From the NCBI RefSeq assembly GCF_025351295.1, contig NZ_JANXWD010000132.1:1-55877 (forward strand): a DNA stretch of 55,877 nt, in the 5' to 3' direction. Position 1 is the first letter of the stretch. Each line of letters opens with the position of its first letter. This document shows positions 17,245 to 25,120 of this stretch, piece after piece. The notes beneath the pieces were generated by a model. It saw nothing but the letters and a program-made list of their open reading frames with translations. It had not been told where the DNA came from and did no database searches. Both the position numbers and the translations under genes were made by a program. Origin of the DNA: Phenylobacterium sp. (GTDB taxonomy: Bacteria; Pseudomonadota; Alphaproteobacteria; Caulobacterales; Caulobacteraceae).

Positions 17245-17654
17245 GGTCTTTCCTCCCGGTTCCCGGATCGTTGTTCACCGAGTATGCGCGCTTGCGGCCG
17301 CACGAACCACCACAGCGCCACCACATAGGCCAGCACCGCCAGATACCCCGCCGTGAACGCCCCCATCGGCAGGGGCCAGTAGATGACGCTGTTGACCCAG
17401 CGCACGATCAGCGGGTCGTGGGCGCCGCTGCCGGTGAGCGCATCCTGCCAATCGGTGAGGAAGCAGGCGCGGCCCAGCGCGGCCTGCAGCGCCACCACCG
17501 CCAGCGAGGCGAGGTGCAGCAGCCGCCACCAAAGCACCCGCACCCACCGCCAGCCCAGCGCGGCGCCCAGCGGGATCAGGACCAGGCCCGCGATATTGAA
17601 GTTGATCACCACGAGGTGGATCGCCAGCACCAGCTGGCCGAGGATCGCGGTCAT
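17241..17654 (-). CDS. DUF2784-like membrane protein
   Basis: 137 aa, four predicted membrane helices (about 5-25, 37-58, 62-75 region, 90-115). The ALGRACFLTDWQDAL segment resembles the G-x-x-C-P-L-T-x-x-E/D motif of the DUF2784 family, and the short size fits. Function unknown. It is the first gene of the three-gene leftward operon with the secreted protein and the SDR. A copy of the CCATAGATCTCA repeat lies about 35 bp upstream. Confidence 0.65.
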   Translation of the reverse strand: MTAILGQLVLAIHLVVINFNIAGLVLIPLGAALGWRWVRVLWWRLLHLASLAVVALQAALGRACFLTDWQDALTGSGAHDPLIVRWVNSVIYWPLPMGAFTAGYLAVLAYVVALWWFVRPQARILGEQRSGNREERP

Positions 17655-17688
17655 CGGTGGAAGTTCGGGTGGCGTCGGCCACTCTGAG

Positions 17689-17720
17689 CCATAGATCTCA
17701 TGGCGGCCACTTTGCCTGCC
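17689..17720. repeat. CCATAGATCTCA repeat (copy 2, single arm)
   Basis: CCATAGATCTCATGGC (17689-17704) and the following 16 nt match 15121-15152 at about 30 of 32 positions, same orientation. The second arm is missing: the sequence diverges after TTTGCCTGCC. It sits upstream of the DUF2784-like gene, so copies 1 and 2 bracket that operon. Confidence 0.75.
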
Positions 17721-17744
17721 AGCCCTTCGATAGTGGAGCGTCGG

Positions 17745-18350
17745 TCATCGGCTGGAACCTGGGACGTGAGGGGACGCGGGCGCGTCAGGGGCGACGAGAG
17801 CGATCAGGGCGGACAGCGCCGCCGTTGTCGTCTGCCGATCGCCGCTGGACAGGAACTCCTGCAGCAGCCCGCTGATGGCGCAGACGATCAGGGTGGACCG
17901 GGCGGCAGACTGTTCGCCGGTTTGCGGCAAGCGCCCGGCGGCCCGGTCGATCAGGGTGGTCCACGCGGCGCTGTTGGCCCGCCGGACCTCTTCCGAGAAG
18001 CTGATCCGGTCGTACATGGCCAGGCCGTCGATCTCGAACAGCAGCCGGAAGTATCGCTGGTTGGGGGTCTCGGTCGCCCAGTCCCAGAACATGGTCAGCA
18101 GGCCGCGCTGGGACTCCGGCGCCTCACGCGCGGCTCGCGCGCTCAGCGACGCGGCGACCTGGCCGCGAACCTCGGCCAGGGCCGAGGCGATCAGCTGCTC
18201 CTTGGAGCCGAAGTGATAGATCAGCAGCCGCGCGCTGGTGCCCACCCGCTCGGCCAGCGGCCGCAGCGACAGGTCGCCCGCGCCGTTGTCCAGCAGCGCC
18301 GTGACGATCTGCGCGAGCAACTCCGCGCGGCGATCCAGGGGCATATCCAT
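17745..18350 (-). CDS. TetR/AcrR family transcriptional regulator
   Basis: 201 aa. The N-terminal helix-turn-helix (SLRPLAERVGTSARLLIYHFGSKEQLIASAL, about residues 27-57) is the TetR signature, followed by an all-helical ligand and dimerisation domain. Start ATG 18350 gives a normal N-terminus. A perfect inverted repeat lies 15 bp upstream at 18366-18381, overlapping the probable promoter, so autorepression is likely. It may also control the leftward operon 17654-15373 downstream on the same strand, or the rightward entericidin-like gene. Confidence 0.85.
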   Translation of the reverse strand: MDMPLDRRAELLAQIVTALLDNGAGDLSLRPLAERVGTSARLLIYHFGSKEQLIASALAEVRGQVAASLSARAAREAPESQRGLLTMFWDWATETPNQRYFRLLFEIDGLAMYDRISFSEEVRRANSAAWTTLIDRAAGRLPQTGEQSAARSTLIVCAISGLLQEFLSSGDRQTTTAALSALIALVAPDAPASPHVPGSSR

Positions 18351-18365
18351 GGAACGACCGTTACA

Positions 18366-18381
18366 TGAAACGAACGTTTCA
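18366..18381. promoter_or_regulatory. Probable TetR operator
   Basis: TGAAACG-AA-CGTTTCA: two perfect 7-bp arms around a 2-bp centre, 16 bp upstream of the TetR start codon. The geometry fits a TetR-dimer site. Confidence 0.65.
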
Positions 18382-18458
18382 GTCAACGGCCGCTGCGGCA
18401 AGCTTGACGGCGGCCCTGGCTCAGCCGACCTAGGCGCTTTCTGACTAGGGCTCTTCCC

Positions 18459-18587
18459 ATGCGCAAGCTGATCATCCTCGCCGTCGCCTCCGCCATGCTG
18501 CTGGGCGCCGCCTGCAACACCATCGCCGGCGTGGGGCGCGACGCGCAGTCGGCCGGCAAGACGGTCTCCAAGGCCGCCAAGCAGTAG
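18459..18587 (+). CDS. Entericidin A/B family lipoprotein
   Basis: 42 aa, too short for most gene finders. Signal-lipoprotein opening MRKLIILAVASAMLLGAAC with lipobox LGAAC, then NTIAGVGRDAQSAGKTVSKAA, which is the entericidin pattern (N-T-x-x-G-x-G-x-D). Entericidins are tiny membrane lipoproteins, in enterics an antidote/toxin pair tied to stationary phase; in alphaproteobacteria single copies are common and their job is unclear. It is divergent from the TetR gene. Confidence 0.85.
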   Translation: MRKLIILAVASAMLLGAACNTIAGVGRDAQSAGKTVSKAAKQ

Positions 18588-18650
18588 CCGCGCCGCCTCG
18601 ACCGCGGCCCAGCCGCGCACGCCCTTTCGCCGGGGCCGCGGCAGGCCCAT

Positions 18651-19055
18651 ATGAGCGGCATGGCTGAGATCGTCTATCCGCTGTTCCGCTCCATCGGCCG
18701 GGGGCTGGCGCATCGTTGCCCGAACTGCGGCCAGGGGCGACTCTATGGCCGCTACCTGAAGGTCGAGCCGCACTGCGCCAACTGCAACCATGAGCTGGCC
18801 GACTATCCGGCCGACGACGGGCCGGCCTATCTGACCATCCTGCTGATCGGCCACCTGATCATCGCGCCGCTGCTGTTCTTCCCGATCATCTGGCGCAGCC
18901 CGCCGCAGATCTCGCTGCCGATCATGCTGACCACCCTGCTGGTGGTGGCGCTGAGCGCCCTGCCGCGCATCAAGGGCGGCTGGATCGGGCTGATGTATGC
19001 CCTGCAGGTGACCCGCCGTGACGAGCACCTGCACACGGCCGACGCCGCCGACTGA
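18651..19055 (+). CDS. DUF983 family membrane protein
   Basis: 134 aa. An N-terminal zinc-ribbon-like motif (CPNCGQG at about 23-29 and CANC at about 42-45) is followed by two membrane helices (about 60-82 and 86-104) and a short cytoplasmic tail with the family's P-R-x-K-G-x-W-I-G-L. DUF983 is widespread in alphaproteobacteria, often near cytochrome oxidase or Nudix genes; its role is not established. GTG 18651 or ATG 18660 could be the start. Confidence 0.88.
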   Translation: MSGMAEIVYPLFRSIGRGLAHRCPNCGQGRLYGRYLKVEPHCANCNHELADYPADDGPAYLTILLIGHLIIAPLLFFPIIWRSPPQISLPIMLTTLLVVALSALPRIKGGWIGLMYALQVTRRDEHLHTADAAD

Positions 19056-19087
19056 TCCTGCCGCCGCGCCGGGGACGGGCCGCCGCC

Positions 19088-19112
19088 GGAACCCGGCCTG
19101 GCAGCACACGTT
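19088..19112 (+). promoter_or_regulatory. EcfG-type (general stress sigma) promoter
   Basis: GGAAC (19088-19092), 16-bp spacer, CGTT (19109-19112): an exact fit to the alphaproteobacterial EcfG/SigT consensus GGAAC-N16/17-CGTT. It ends 39 bp before the DUF3309 start, a normal distance. Confidence 0.7.
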
Positions 19113-19151
19113 GGCTACGGTCGAGGTCGGGCAGCTACGAGGAACGCGTCC

Positions 19152-19304
19152 ATGGGCACTATTCTAATTATCGTGCTGATCCTGCTGCTGGTCGGCGCCC
19201 TGCCGACCTGGGGCCACTCCCGCAACTGGGGCTATTTCCCGAGCGGCGGCCTGGGCCTGGTGGTGGTGGTGCTGATCATCCTGGTGCTGCTGGGACGGAT
19301 ATAG
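19152..19304 (+). CDS. DUF3309 family small membrane protein
   Basis: 50 aa. The sequence plan is two hydrophobic segments around the conserved LPTWGHSRNWGY...G linker, the hallmark of DUF3309. A tiny inner-membrane protein of unknown function, frequently reported among general-stress genes of alphaproteobacteria. Here an EcfG-type promoter lies directly upstream, which supports stress-induced expression. RBS: GAGGAACG about 7 nt before ATG. Confidence 0.85.
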   Translation: MGTILIIVLILLLVGALPTWGHSRNWGYFPSGGLGLVVVVLIILVLLGRI

Positions 19305-19359
19305 CGTCGACGCGTCCGGCTCGGATCGCCTAGCATCGCCCGAACGGTTCGGGGGAAGA

Positions 19360-20820
19360 ATGGCGGTCGGCGAGACGGTTCACGGCGCGGGCGTTCAGAG
19401 GTCTGGCGGACCCCTGACCCCGCTGCGCCGGATCAAGGCGATCCTGGGCGGCTCGGCCGGCAACCTTGTCGAGTGGTACGACTGGTTCGCCTATTCCGCC
19501 TTCACCCTCTATTTCGCCGACCATTTCTTCCCCAAGGGCGACCAGACCGCCCAGCTGCTGCAGGCCGCGGCGATCTTCGCGGTGGGCTTCCTGGCGCGGC
19601 CGATCGGCGCCTGGGCCATGGGCTTCTACGCCGACCGGATCGGCCGCCGCGCGGCCCTGGCGTTCGCCGTGGCGCTGATGAGCCTGGGCTCGTTCGCCAT
19701 CGCCCTGATCCCCAGCTACGCCACCATCGGGGTCTGGGCGCCCATCTCGCTGATGCTGGCCCGCGTGCTGCAGGGCCTGTCGGTGGGCGGCGAATACGGT
19801 GCCAGCGCCACCTACATGTCGGAGATGGCCGGCAAGAGCCGGCGCGGCTTCTGGTCATCGTTCCAGTACGTGACCTTGGTGATGGGCCAGCTGGCCGCCA
19901 CCGTGGTTCTGCTGGTGCTGCAACACACCCTGACCAAGGGCGAGCTGCAGGACTGGGGCTGGCGCATCCCGTTCGCCATCGGCGGCGTCCTGGCCATCGC
20001 GGTGTTCTGGGTGCAGTGGCGCCTGGAGGAGAGCCCCTCCTTCGTGAAGGTCGAGGCCGCCGACCGCGCCCGCCTGGACCCCGTCCACATGCGCTGGGTG
20101 ATGATCCTGCTGGGCGTCGCCCTGGCGATCTGCGCGGCCCTGTTCGCCAGCGACAATCCCAACGCGCTCAGCCTGTCGGTGGCGGTGCTGGTCGTCTGGC
20201 AGCTCAGCTTGGCCGCCCCGCTGCTGGGCAAGCACCCGCGCGAGACCCTGATGGTGGCGGGCCTGACCGCGGCCGGCTCGCTCGCCTTCTATACTTACAC
20301 CACCTACATGCCGAAATTCCTGGTCAACACCGCCCACTTCTCCAAGGACGCGGCCACCGTGGTCTCGGCCGGTTCGCTGCTGGTCTACATGTGCGCCCAG
20401 CCGCTGATGGGCCATCTCTCCGACCGGTTCGGCCGCCGCACGACCCTGATCTTCGCCTTCGCCCTGGGCACGGCGCTGACCTATCCGATCATGTCGGCGC
20501 TCTCCCATTCGACCAGCATCCTGCCGGCCTTCGGCCTGGCGACCGCGCTGTGCCTGATCCACTCCGGCTATTCGTCGGTCAGCGCGGTGGTGAAGTCCGA
20601 GCTGTTCCCCACAGCGATCCGCGCCATGGGCGTGGCCCTGCCCTACGCCATCGCCAACACCATCTTCGGCGGCACGGCGGAATATGTGGCCCTGTGGTTC
20701 AAGACCCAGCACGTGGAGACCGGCTTCTACATCTATGTCTCCGCGATCATGGCGGTGGCCCTGGTCATCAGCCTGCGCATCCGCGACACCAACAAGACGA
20801 GCCTGATCCTCGAGGACTGA
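19360..20820 (+). CDS. MFS permease, metabolite:H+ symporter (KgtP-like)
   Basis: 486 aa, twelve membrane helices, MHS subfamily. Diagnostic: GNLVEWYDWFAY in helix 1, ADRIGRRAAL in loop 2-3, LQGLSVGGEYGAS in helix 4, and WRIPFAIGG...RLEESP between helices 6 and 7. Relatives take up alpha-ketoglutarate, citrate, proline/betaine or shikimate; the exact substrate is unknown. Somewhat longer than KgtP (432 aa), with the extra length at the N-terminus and central loop. Followed 4 nt later by a DUF599 gene, likely one transcript. Confidence 0.88.
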   Translation: MAVGETVHGAGVQRSGGPLTPLRRIKAILGGSAGNLVEWYDWFAYSAFTLYFADHFFPKGDQTAQLLQAAAIFAVGFLARPIGAWAMGFYADRIGRRAALAFAVALMSLGSFAIALIPSYATIGVWAPISLMLARVLQGLSVGGEYGASATYMSEMAGKSRRGFWSSFQYVTLVMGQLAATVVLLVLQHTLTKGELQDWGWRIPFAIGGVLAIAVFWVQWRLEESPSFVKVEAADRARLDPVHMRWVMILLGVALAICAALFASDNPNALSLSVAVLVVWQLSLAAPLLGKHPRETLMVAGLTAAGSLAFYTYTTYMPKFLVNTAHFSKDAATVVSAGSLLVYMCAQPLMGHLSDRFGRRTTLIFAFALGTALTYPIMSALSHSTSILPAFGLATALCLIHSGYSSVSAVVKSELFPTAIRAMGVALPYAIANTIFGGTAEYVALWFKTQHVETGFYIYVSAIMAVALVISLRIRDTNKTSLILED

Positions 20821-20824
20821 CGCC

Positions 20825-21517
20825 GTGAGCGTGCCGAACATCGCGGCCCTGGCCGTGTTCATCTTCGCCTGGGTGTTCTACGAGCCGCTGCTGCACGCGT
20901 TCGCCAAGCGGCGCGGCGGGGTGCTGAACACCGACCTGGCGGTGATCCGCACCGTGTGGATGCAGAACATGACCAGCCGCGACGTGCGGCTGATGGACGG
21001 CCAGCTGCTGGGCCAGACCCTGAACTCCTGCTCGTTCTTCGCCTCCTCCAACCTGATCCTGATCGCCGGCGCGGCGGGGGCGCTGTTCGGCGGCCAGCGC
21101 ACCTTCGCCTCGGTCTCGGCGCTGGAGGTGGTGCACACCTCCTCGCGCCTGCTGTTCGAGCTGCAGCTGTCGCTGGTGCTGGCGGCGCTGGCCCGTGGCC
21201 TGCTCGACTTCATCTGGGCGATCCGCCAGATCAACTATTGCCTGGCCGCCCTGGGGGCGACGCCCGACCCCCTGCCGGAGCCCGAGCGGATGGCGTTCGG
21301 CGCTGTGCTGGCGCGGATGATGAACCCGGCGCTGGGCTCGTTCAGCGCCGGGGTCCGGGGCTATTATTTCGCCCTGGCGGCGGCGGCCTGGCTGTTCGGT
21401 CCACTGGCCTTCGTGGGCGTCACCCTGGGCGCGGTCGGCCTGCTGGTCTGGCGCCAGCGCAGCTCGCCGGCGGCCATCGCCATCCACGAATTCCGCAACC
21501 TGCTGGATGGCCGCTAA
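20825..21517 (+). CDS. DUF599 family membrane protein
   Basis: 230 aa from GTG 20825. Four or five membrane helices; family segments seen are the first helix followed by an R-x-x-W-M-x-x-M-x-x-R-x-x-R-M-D-type stretch (here RTVWMQNMTSRDVRLMDGQL), LNSCSFFASSNLILI, and the C-terminal FSAGVRGYYFALAAAAWLFGP. Function unknown; the family is common in proteobacteria. Its last 4 nt overlap the end of the convergent hydrolase gene. Confidence 0.85.
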   Translation: MSVPNIAALAVFIFAWVFYEPLLHAFAKRRGGVLNTDLAVIRTVWMQNMTSRDVRLMDGQLLGQTLNSCSFFASSNLILIAGAAGALFGGQRTFASVSALEVVHTSSRLLFELQLSLVLAALARGLLDFIWAIRQINYCLAALGATPDPLPEPERMAFGAVLARMMNPALGSFSAGVRGYYFALAAAAWLFGPLAFVGVTLGAVGLLVWRQRSSPAAIAIHEFRNLLDGR

Positions 21518-22473
21518 CCCATCAGCCGGTCCCGCAGCGCCAACAGGCGCTCCAGCATCGCCGCGCGCAGGAAGAACGACAGATGCCCCTCGCCGGGGAT
21601 GAGCGCCAGGTCCACGTCGGGCGCCGCGAGCTCGGCGGCGTAGGCGACGACCGCCGAGGACACCGTGTGGGCGTCCGCCTCGCCCTGGATGAAATACATC
21701 GGCAGCCCGAAGGTCAGCCCCAGCTTGCGCGCATCGAAGGCGGCCAGCTCGCCGCGCAGCGCGCGGTAGGCCGAAAAGGCCATCGTCGCCGTGTCCAGTG
21801 CTGGCGCGTTCGGCGGGGCGTGGCGGGCGCCGGGGCTCGGTGGGGCCAGGTCCATCAGCTCGGCCCAGGCCGCGCCCTCGGCCGCGGTGGCGGCGTTGGC
21901 ATAGCCGGACTTGATCAGGTCGCCCATTGGGTCGGCGTAGGGCGGCGGGCCCAGCGCTGTCAGCTCGTCGACGGCCGTCCCGTCCCCGGCCTGCTCGGCC
22001 CGCGCCAGGACCATCCGGTAGCTCAGGGTCTCCTGCTGCGCCCGGGTCACGATCTGGCCGTTGCCGATATAGGCGCTGAACAGCTCCGGCCGCGTCCGGG
22101 CCATCTTCAGCGCGACGATCGTCCCGCCGGAGGTGGCCAGCAGCGCCAGCCGCTTCAGCCCGCAGCGGGCCTTCACCGCCTGCGCCACCGCCAGGCCGTC
22201 GCGCGCCAGGCGGGCATAGGTCAGCGGCTGGCGGTCGCCGGGATTGGTCGCCCCCGTATAGCCGGCCCCGGGCTGGTCCCAGTGCACCAGGGTGAAATCG
22301 GCCTCCCAGGCCGCGAAGAACGGCGCAACGGCGCTCAAGCCCGCGCCGGCGCCCGGCAGGATCATGAGCGCCGGGTTGCCGGCGTCGCGCCCGCGCACCG
22401 TGACCCACTGCTCCAGGCCGCCCACTTCTAGGAAGAAGCCCTCGTCCAGGGCCAGGCTGTCGGTTGCGCTCAT
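21514..22473 (-). CDS. Alpha/beta hydrolase
   Basis: 319 aa. Oxyanion-hole region ILPGAGAG, acidic HWDQPGAGYTG typical of prolyl-aminopeptidase-like hydrolases, nucleophile elbow LLATSGGTIVAL (Ser in A-T-S-G-G, where the first Gly of the usual G-x-S-x-G is Ala), Asp in GEADAHT, and His in GEGHLSF. So a complete triad is present and activity is expected, perhaps an aminopeptidase or ester hydrolase; the substrate is unknown. No signal peptide, hence cytoplasmic. Confidence 0.85.
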   Translation of the reverse strand: MSATDSLALDEGFFLEVGGLEQWVTVRGRDAGNPALMILPGAGAGLSAVAPFFAAWEADFTLVHWDQPGAGYTGATNPGDRQPLTYARLARDGLAVAQAVKARCGLKRLALLATSGGTIVALKMARTRPELFSAYIGNGQIVTRAQQETLSYRMVLARAEQAGDGTAVDELTALGPPPYADPMGDLIKSGYANAATAAEGAAWAELMDLAPPSPGARHAPPNAPALDTATMAFSAYRALRGELAAFDARKLGLTFGLPMYFIQGEADAHTVSSAVVAYAAELAAPDVDLALIPGEGHLSFFLRAAMLERLLALRDRLMG

Positions 22474-22506
22474 GTCCCGGCCTCCCGCCGGCCCGGCGCC
22501 GGATAC

Positions 22507-22536
22507 GGAAAACCCCGCCGGCGGGGGCCGACGGGG
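22507..22536 (-). terminator. Rho-independent terminator, leftward
   Basis: Read on the minus strand, CCCCGTCGGC and GCCGGCGGGG form a 10-bp stem with one G-T pair, a 4-nt loop, then TTTTCC. It stops leftward transcription entering the hydrolase gene. The nearest leftward gene upstream is the MarR gene, 0.6 kb away, so it either ends that transcript antisense to 22654-23106 or acts on an unseen RNA. Confidence 0.6.
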
Positions 22537-22653
22537 ATGACATTGTGGATCAGTAGAAGCCGCCGCGGGGCTCTGTCAAACCGCGGCCGGCAAAACTTGT
22601 CGCGACCGACGGGCAGTGGAATGGTCGCCCTCCACCGGAAGGACTGAGGCCAA

Positions 22654-23106
22654 GTGCGGATCTGGATCGCGGCGGCGCACGATGCGGCGCACCGCAACGG
22701 CGGCTGGGCCTATGTGCGGGCGAACGGCGAGATCGCGGGCCGGGCCGGCGGCGAGCGGCGGACCACCCGGTCGCGGATGGCCCTGGCCGGACTGGCCGCG
22801 GCCTTGCAGGACCAGCCGGCCGGCGTGTCCCTCGCCGTGGTGGCGCCCCGTCCGGACGCCCTGGTGCTGCACACCCTGCTGAAACCGCCGCAGGACCCCC
22901 CCGCCGACGACCTCGACCTGCGCGCCGCCCTCGCCAAGGCCCTGGCCGGGCGCGCCTGGACCCTGGCGATCGGCGACCCGAAGTCCGCCACCCCCACGGC
23001 CTTCGCCGCCGCCTGGGCGGACCTGGCCGGCGACAAGGCCAAGACCGGCGGCGCCTTCACCGCAGCGATCCCCAGGACCAACCTGGTGAAGGTGGCGGGG
23101 CTTTAG
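22654..23106 (+). CDS. Degenerate RNase H-like protein
   Basis: 150 aa from GTG 22654. The first half aligns with RNase HI: HRNGGWAYVRANGEIAGR against the [10 protein letters not shown] strand pair, and RTTRSRMALAGLAAAL against the rnhA segment [16 protein letters not shown]. The essential Glu of RMEL is Ala here (position 43), and the D70-type Asp motif is absent, so catalysis by the RNase H mechanism is not expected. It lies on the opposite strand, about 0.5 kb from the genuine rnhA. Possibly a nucleic-acid-binding or scaffold descendant of the fold. Its stop overlaps the convergent MarR gene by 4 nt. Confidence 0.7.
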   Translation: MRIWIAAAHDAAHRNGGWAYVRANGEIAGRAGGERRTTRSRMALAGLAAALQDQPAGVSLAVVAPRPDALVLHTLLKPPQDPPADDLDLRAALAKALAGRAWTLAIGDPKSATPTAFAAAWADLAGDKAKTGGAFTAAIPRTNLVKVAGL

Positions 23107-23549
23107 GCCAGCTCGGTCATCCAGATGCGCAGCGCCCGCAGGAACGGCAGCGCCTCGCGGAATTCCTTCTGGGTGAAGCCGTCGCGCAGCCGCTCCACCT
23201 TGGGCCGGATGGCGGCCATCGAGCGGGCATAGGCCTCGCGGCCTTCCGGGGTCAGCCCCACGCGCTTCTTGCGCCGATCGGCGCCGCAGGGCGCCACCGA
23301 CACCAGCCGGGTGGCCTCCAGCCGCTGCAGGGTGTTGGTGATGGCGCCCGGGGTCATCTTCAGCGCCCCGGCGATTACCGCCGGCGTCAGGTCCTGGCCG
23401 CGTCGGGCGATCAGGTTCAGCACCTCGTACTGCGGATAGGTCAGGCCCACCGGCAGGGCGCGGCTGATCGCCATCCGCACGCCGTGCTCGATCAGGCTGA
23501 TCTCGTCGAACACCTGAACCTCGGGATGGTCCTCGATCACTGCAGCCAT
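23103..23549 (-). CDS. MarR family transcriptional regulator
   Basis: 148 aa from ATG 23549, which has a GGAGG site; an ATG 14 codons upstream is open but lacks one. Winged helix-turn-helix: LTPAVIAGALKMTPGAITNTLQRLEATRLVSV followed by the wing with DRRKKRVGLTPEG. Dimerising helices at both ends. It probably senses a small molecule. Upstream, at 23591-23616, nested TTCAA/TTGAA inverted repeats make a likely operator, so autoregulation is inferred. Downstream of rnhA on the same strand. Confidence 0.88.
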   Translation of the reverse strand: MAAVIEDHPEVQVFDEISLIEHGVRMAISRALPVGLTYPQYEVLNLIARRGQDLTPAVIAGALKMTPGAITNTLQRLEATRLVSVAPCGADRRKKRVGLTPEGREAYARSMAAIRPKVERLRDGFTQKEFREALPFLRALRIWMTELA

Positions 23550-23590
23550 CTCGCAACCCTCCGAATCATCCGGCAGGAGAGACGATACCA

Positions 23591-23616
23591 TTCAATCTTG
23601 AACGGTCAATTTCAAG
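23591..23616. promoter_or_regulatory. Probable MarR operator
   Basis: TTCAA-TC-TTGAA (23591-23602) is a perfect palindrome; CTTGAA (23597-23602) also pairs with TTCAAG (23611-23616) across 8 bp. The nested repeats lie 42-67 bp upstream of the MarR start, between it and the rnhA stop. Confidence 0.55.
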
Positions 23617-23625
23617 GTCGAAGCA

Positions 23626-24078
23626 TCATCCCGCGGCGGCTTCCAGTGCGTCCTTCAAGCCGCGGCGCGCCAGCTCGTCGGCCCGCTCGTTGTGCTCGTG
23701 GCCCGCATGGCCCTTCACCCACCGCCATTGCACGTCGTGACGCAGGCGCGCTTCGTCAAGGCGCCGCCACAGATCCTCGTTCTTCACCGGCTTCTTGTCG
23801 GCGGTGGTCCAGCCGCGGCGCTTCCAGGCGTGGATCCACTCCGAGATGCCTTTCATCACATACTGGCTGTCGGTGTGCAGCTCGACCTTGCAAGGCTTGG
23901 TCAGCGCCTCCAGCGCCTGGATCGCACCCATCAGCTCCATGCGGTTGTTGGTGGTGGCCAGCTCCCCGCCGCAGATCTCCTTGCGCTTGTCGCCATGGAA
24001 CAGCACCGCACCCCAGCCCCCCGGCCCCGGGTTCCCCGAGCAGGCGCCGTCCGTGTAGATCACCACCCCCGGCGTCAT
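23626..24078 (-). CDS. rnhA: Ribonuclease HI
   Basis: 150 aa, cleaves RNA in RNA-DNA hybrids. All catalytic residues are present at E. coli-like positions: Asp10 ([16 protein letters not shown]), Glu48 (NNRMEL), Asp70 (HTDSQYV), His124 ([10 protein letters not shown]) and Asp134 (ERADELA). Its start overlaps the thrB stop (ATGA, 24075-24078), so the two are coupled, an arrangement frequent in alphaproteobacteria. Confidence 0.97.
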   Translation of the reverse strand: MTPGVVIYTDGACSGNPGPGGWGAVLFHGDKRKEICGGELATTNNRMELMGAIQALEALTKPCKVELHTDSQYVMKGISEWIHAWKRRGWTTADKKPVKNEDLWRRLDEARLRHDVQWRWVKGHAGHEHNERADELARRGLKDALEAAAG

Positions 24079-25040
24079 GCGCCGGCCCCGAACAGCACCA
24101 GGTCCGGCGAGGACCGATGCACGGCCAGCTTGCGCTCATATTCCAGCGGGTCCTTGGGCTTCACCAGAGCCCCGGCCGGCGTCGCGCCCCAGTCGTGCAG
24201 CCGGGTCAGGAAGAACCGCATCGCCGCCCCGTGCGCCAGGATCGGCAGGGCCGCCCGCTCGGCGCCGCTCAAGGGCCGCAGGCTCTCGTAGCCGCCCACC
24301 AGGGCCCGCGCCGAGGTGATGTTGAAACTGCCGTCCGGCTCGAAGCACCAGGCGTTGAGCGCCACCGCCACGTCGTAGGCCAGCGCGTCGGTGCAGGCGA
24401 AATAGAAGTCGAATGCGGCGGCGAACTTGCCGGCCTGGAAGAAGACGTTGTCCGGGAAATAGTCCGCGTGGATCACGCCGTCCGGCAGACCCGCAGGCCA
24501 TCCGGCTCGCAACAGCTCCAGGTCGCCCTCGACCGCCTTGGCCAGGCCCGGCTTCAGCCCGTCGGCCGCGCCCGTCAGGCTGGCGAACATCGGCGCCCAG
24601 GCCGCCTGGCCCAGGTCGTTGGCCCGGCGCATCGGGAAACCCGCCCCGGCCAGGTGCAGCGCCGCCAGGCTCTGGCCGCCCTCGCGGCAGTGAGCGACGC
24701 TGGGCCGCCGCACCGACAGGCCGGAGAGATAGCTCACCAGCGCGCAGGGCTTGCCGCGCATCCGCTTCAGCACCTCGCCGCGCCGGTCGGCGATAGGCGT
24801 CGCGCAGGGGAAGCCGTGCTGGGCCAGCCAGCGCATGAGCCCCAGGAAGAACGGCAGGTCCGCTTCCCGCACCCGCTTCTCGTAGACGGTCAGGAAATAG
24901 CGCCCGGTCTCGGTCTCCAGCAGGAAGTTGGAGTTCTCTACCCCCTCGGCGATCCCCTTGAACGACACCGCCGCCCCCAGGTCGAAATCGGCCAGCAGGG
25001 TCGCCAGCTCGTCGTCGGTGATATCCGTATAGACCGCCAT
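24075..25040 (-). CDS. thrB: Homoserine kinase, ThrB-alternative (APH fold)
   Basis: 321 aa. Phosphorylates homoserine in threonine biosynthesis. It belongs to the aminoglycoside-phosphotransferase-like form used by alphaproteobacteria rather than the GHMP kinase form. Seen: [17 protein letters not shown] near the N-terminus, catalytic loop [14 protein letters not shown] (His-x-Asp with the following Asn) and the metal-binding [12 protein letters not shown] 25040 gives the canonical [12 protein letters not shown] start. It overlaps rnhA downstream; ispH, thrB and rnhA neighbourhoods are conserved in the group, though here a toxin-antitoxin pair separates ispH from thrB. Confidence 0.93.
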   Translation of the reverse strand: MAVYTDITDDELATLLADFDLGAAVSFKGIAEGVENSNFLLETETGRYFLTVYEKRVREADLPFFLGLMRWLAQHGFPCATPIADRRGEVLKRMRGKPCALVSYLSGLSVRRPSVAHCREGGQSLAALHLAGAGFPMRRANDLGQAAWAPMFASLTGAADGLKPGLAKAVEGDLELLRAGWPAGLPDGVIHADYFPDNVFFQAGKFAAAFDFYFACTDALAYDVAVALNAWCFEPDGSFNITSARALVGGYESLRPLSGAERAALPILAHGAAMRFFLTRLHDWGATPAGALVKPKDPLEYERKLAVHRSSPDLVLFGAGA

Positions 25041-25120
25041 GGGCCCCCGATGCGGGAGGCAGGGTGAAGGCGTCAAGACGTTCCGTCGGTTGCGTGGTGA
25101 GCAAATGCCGGAGGCCGCAG

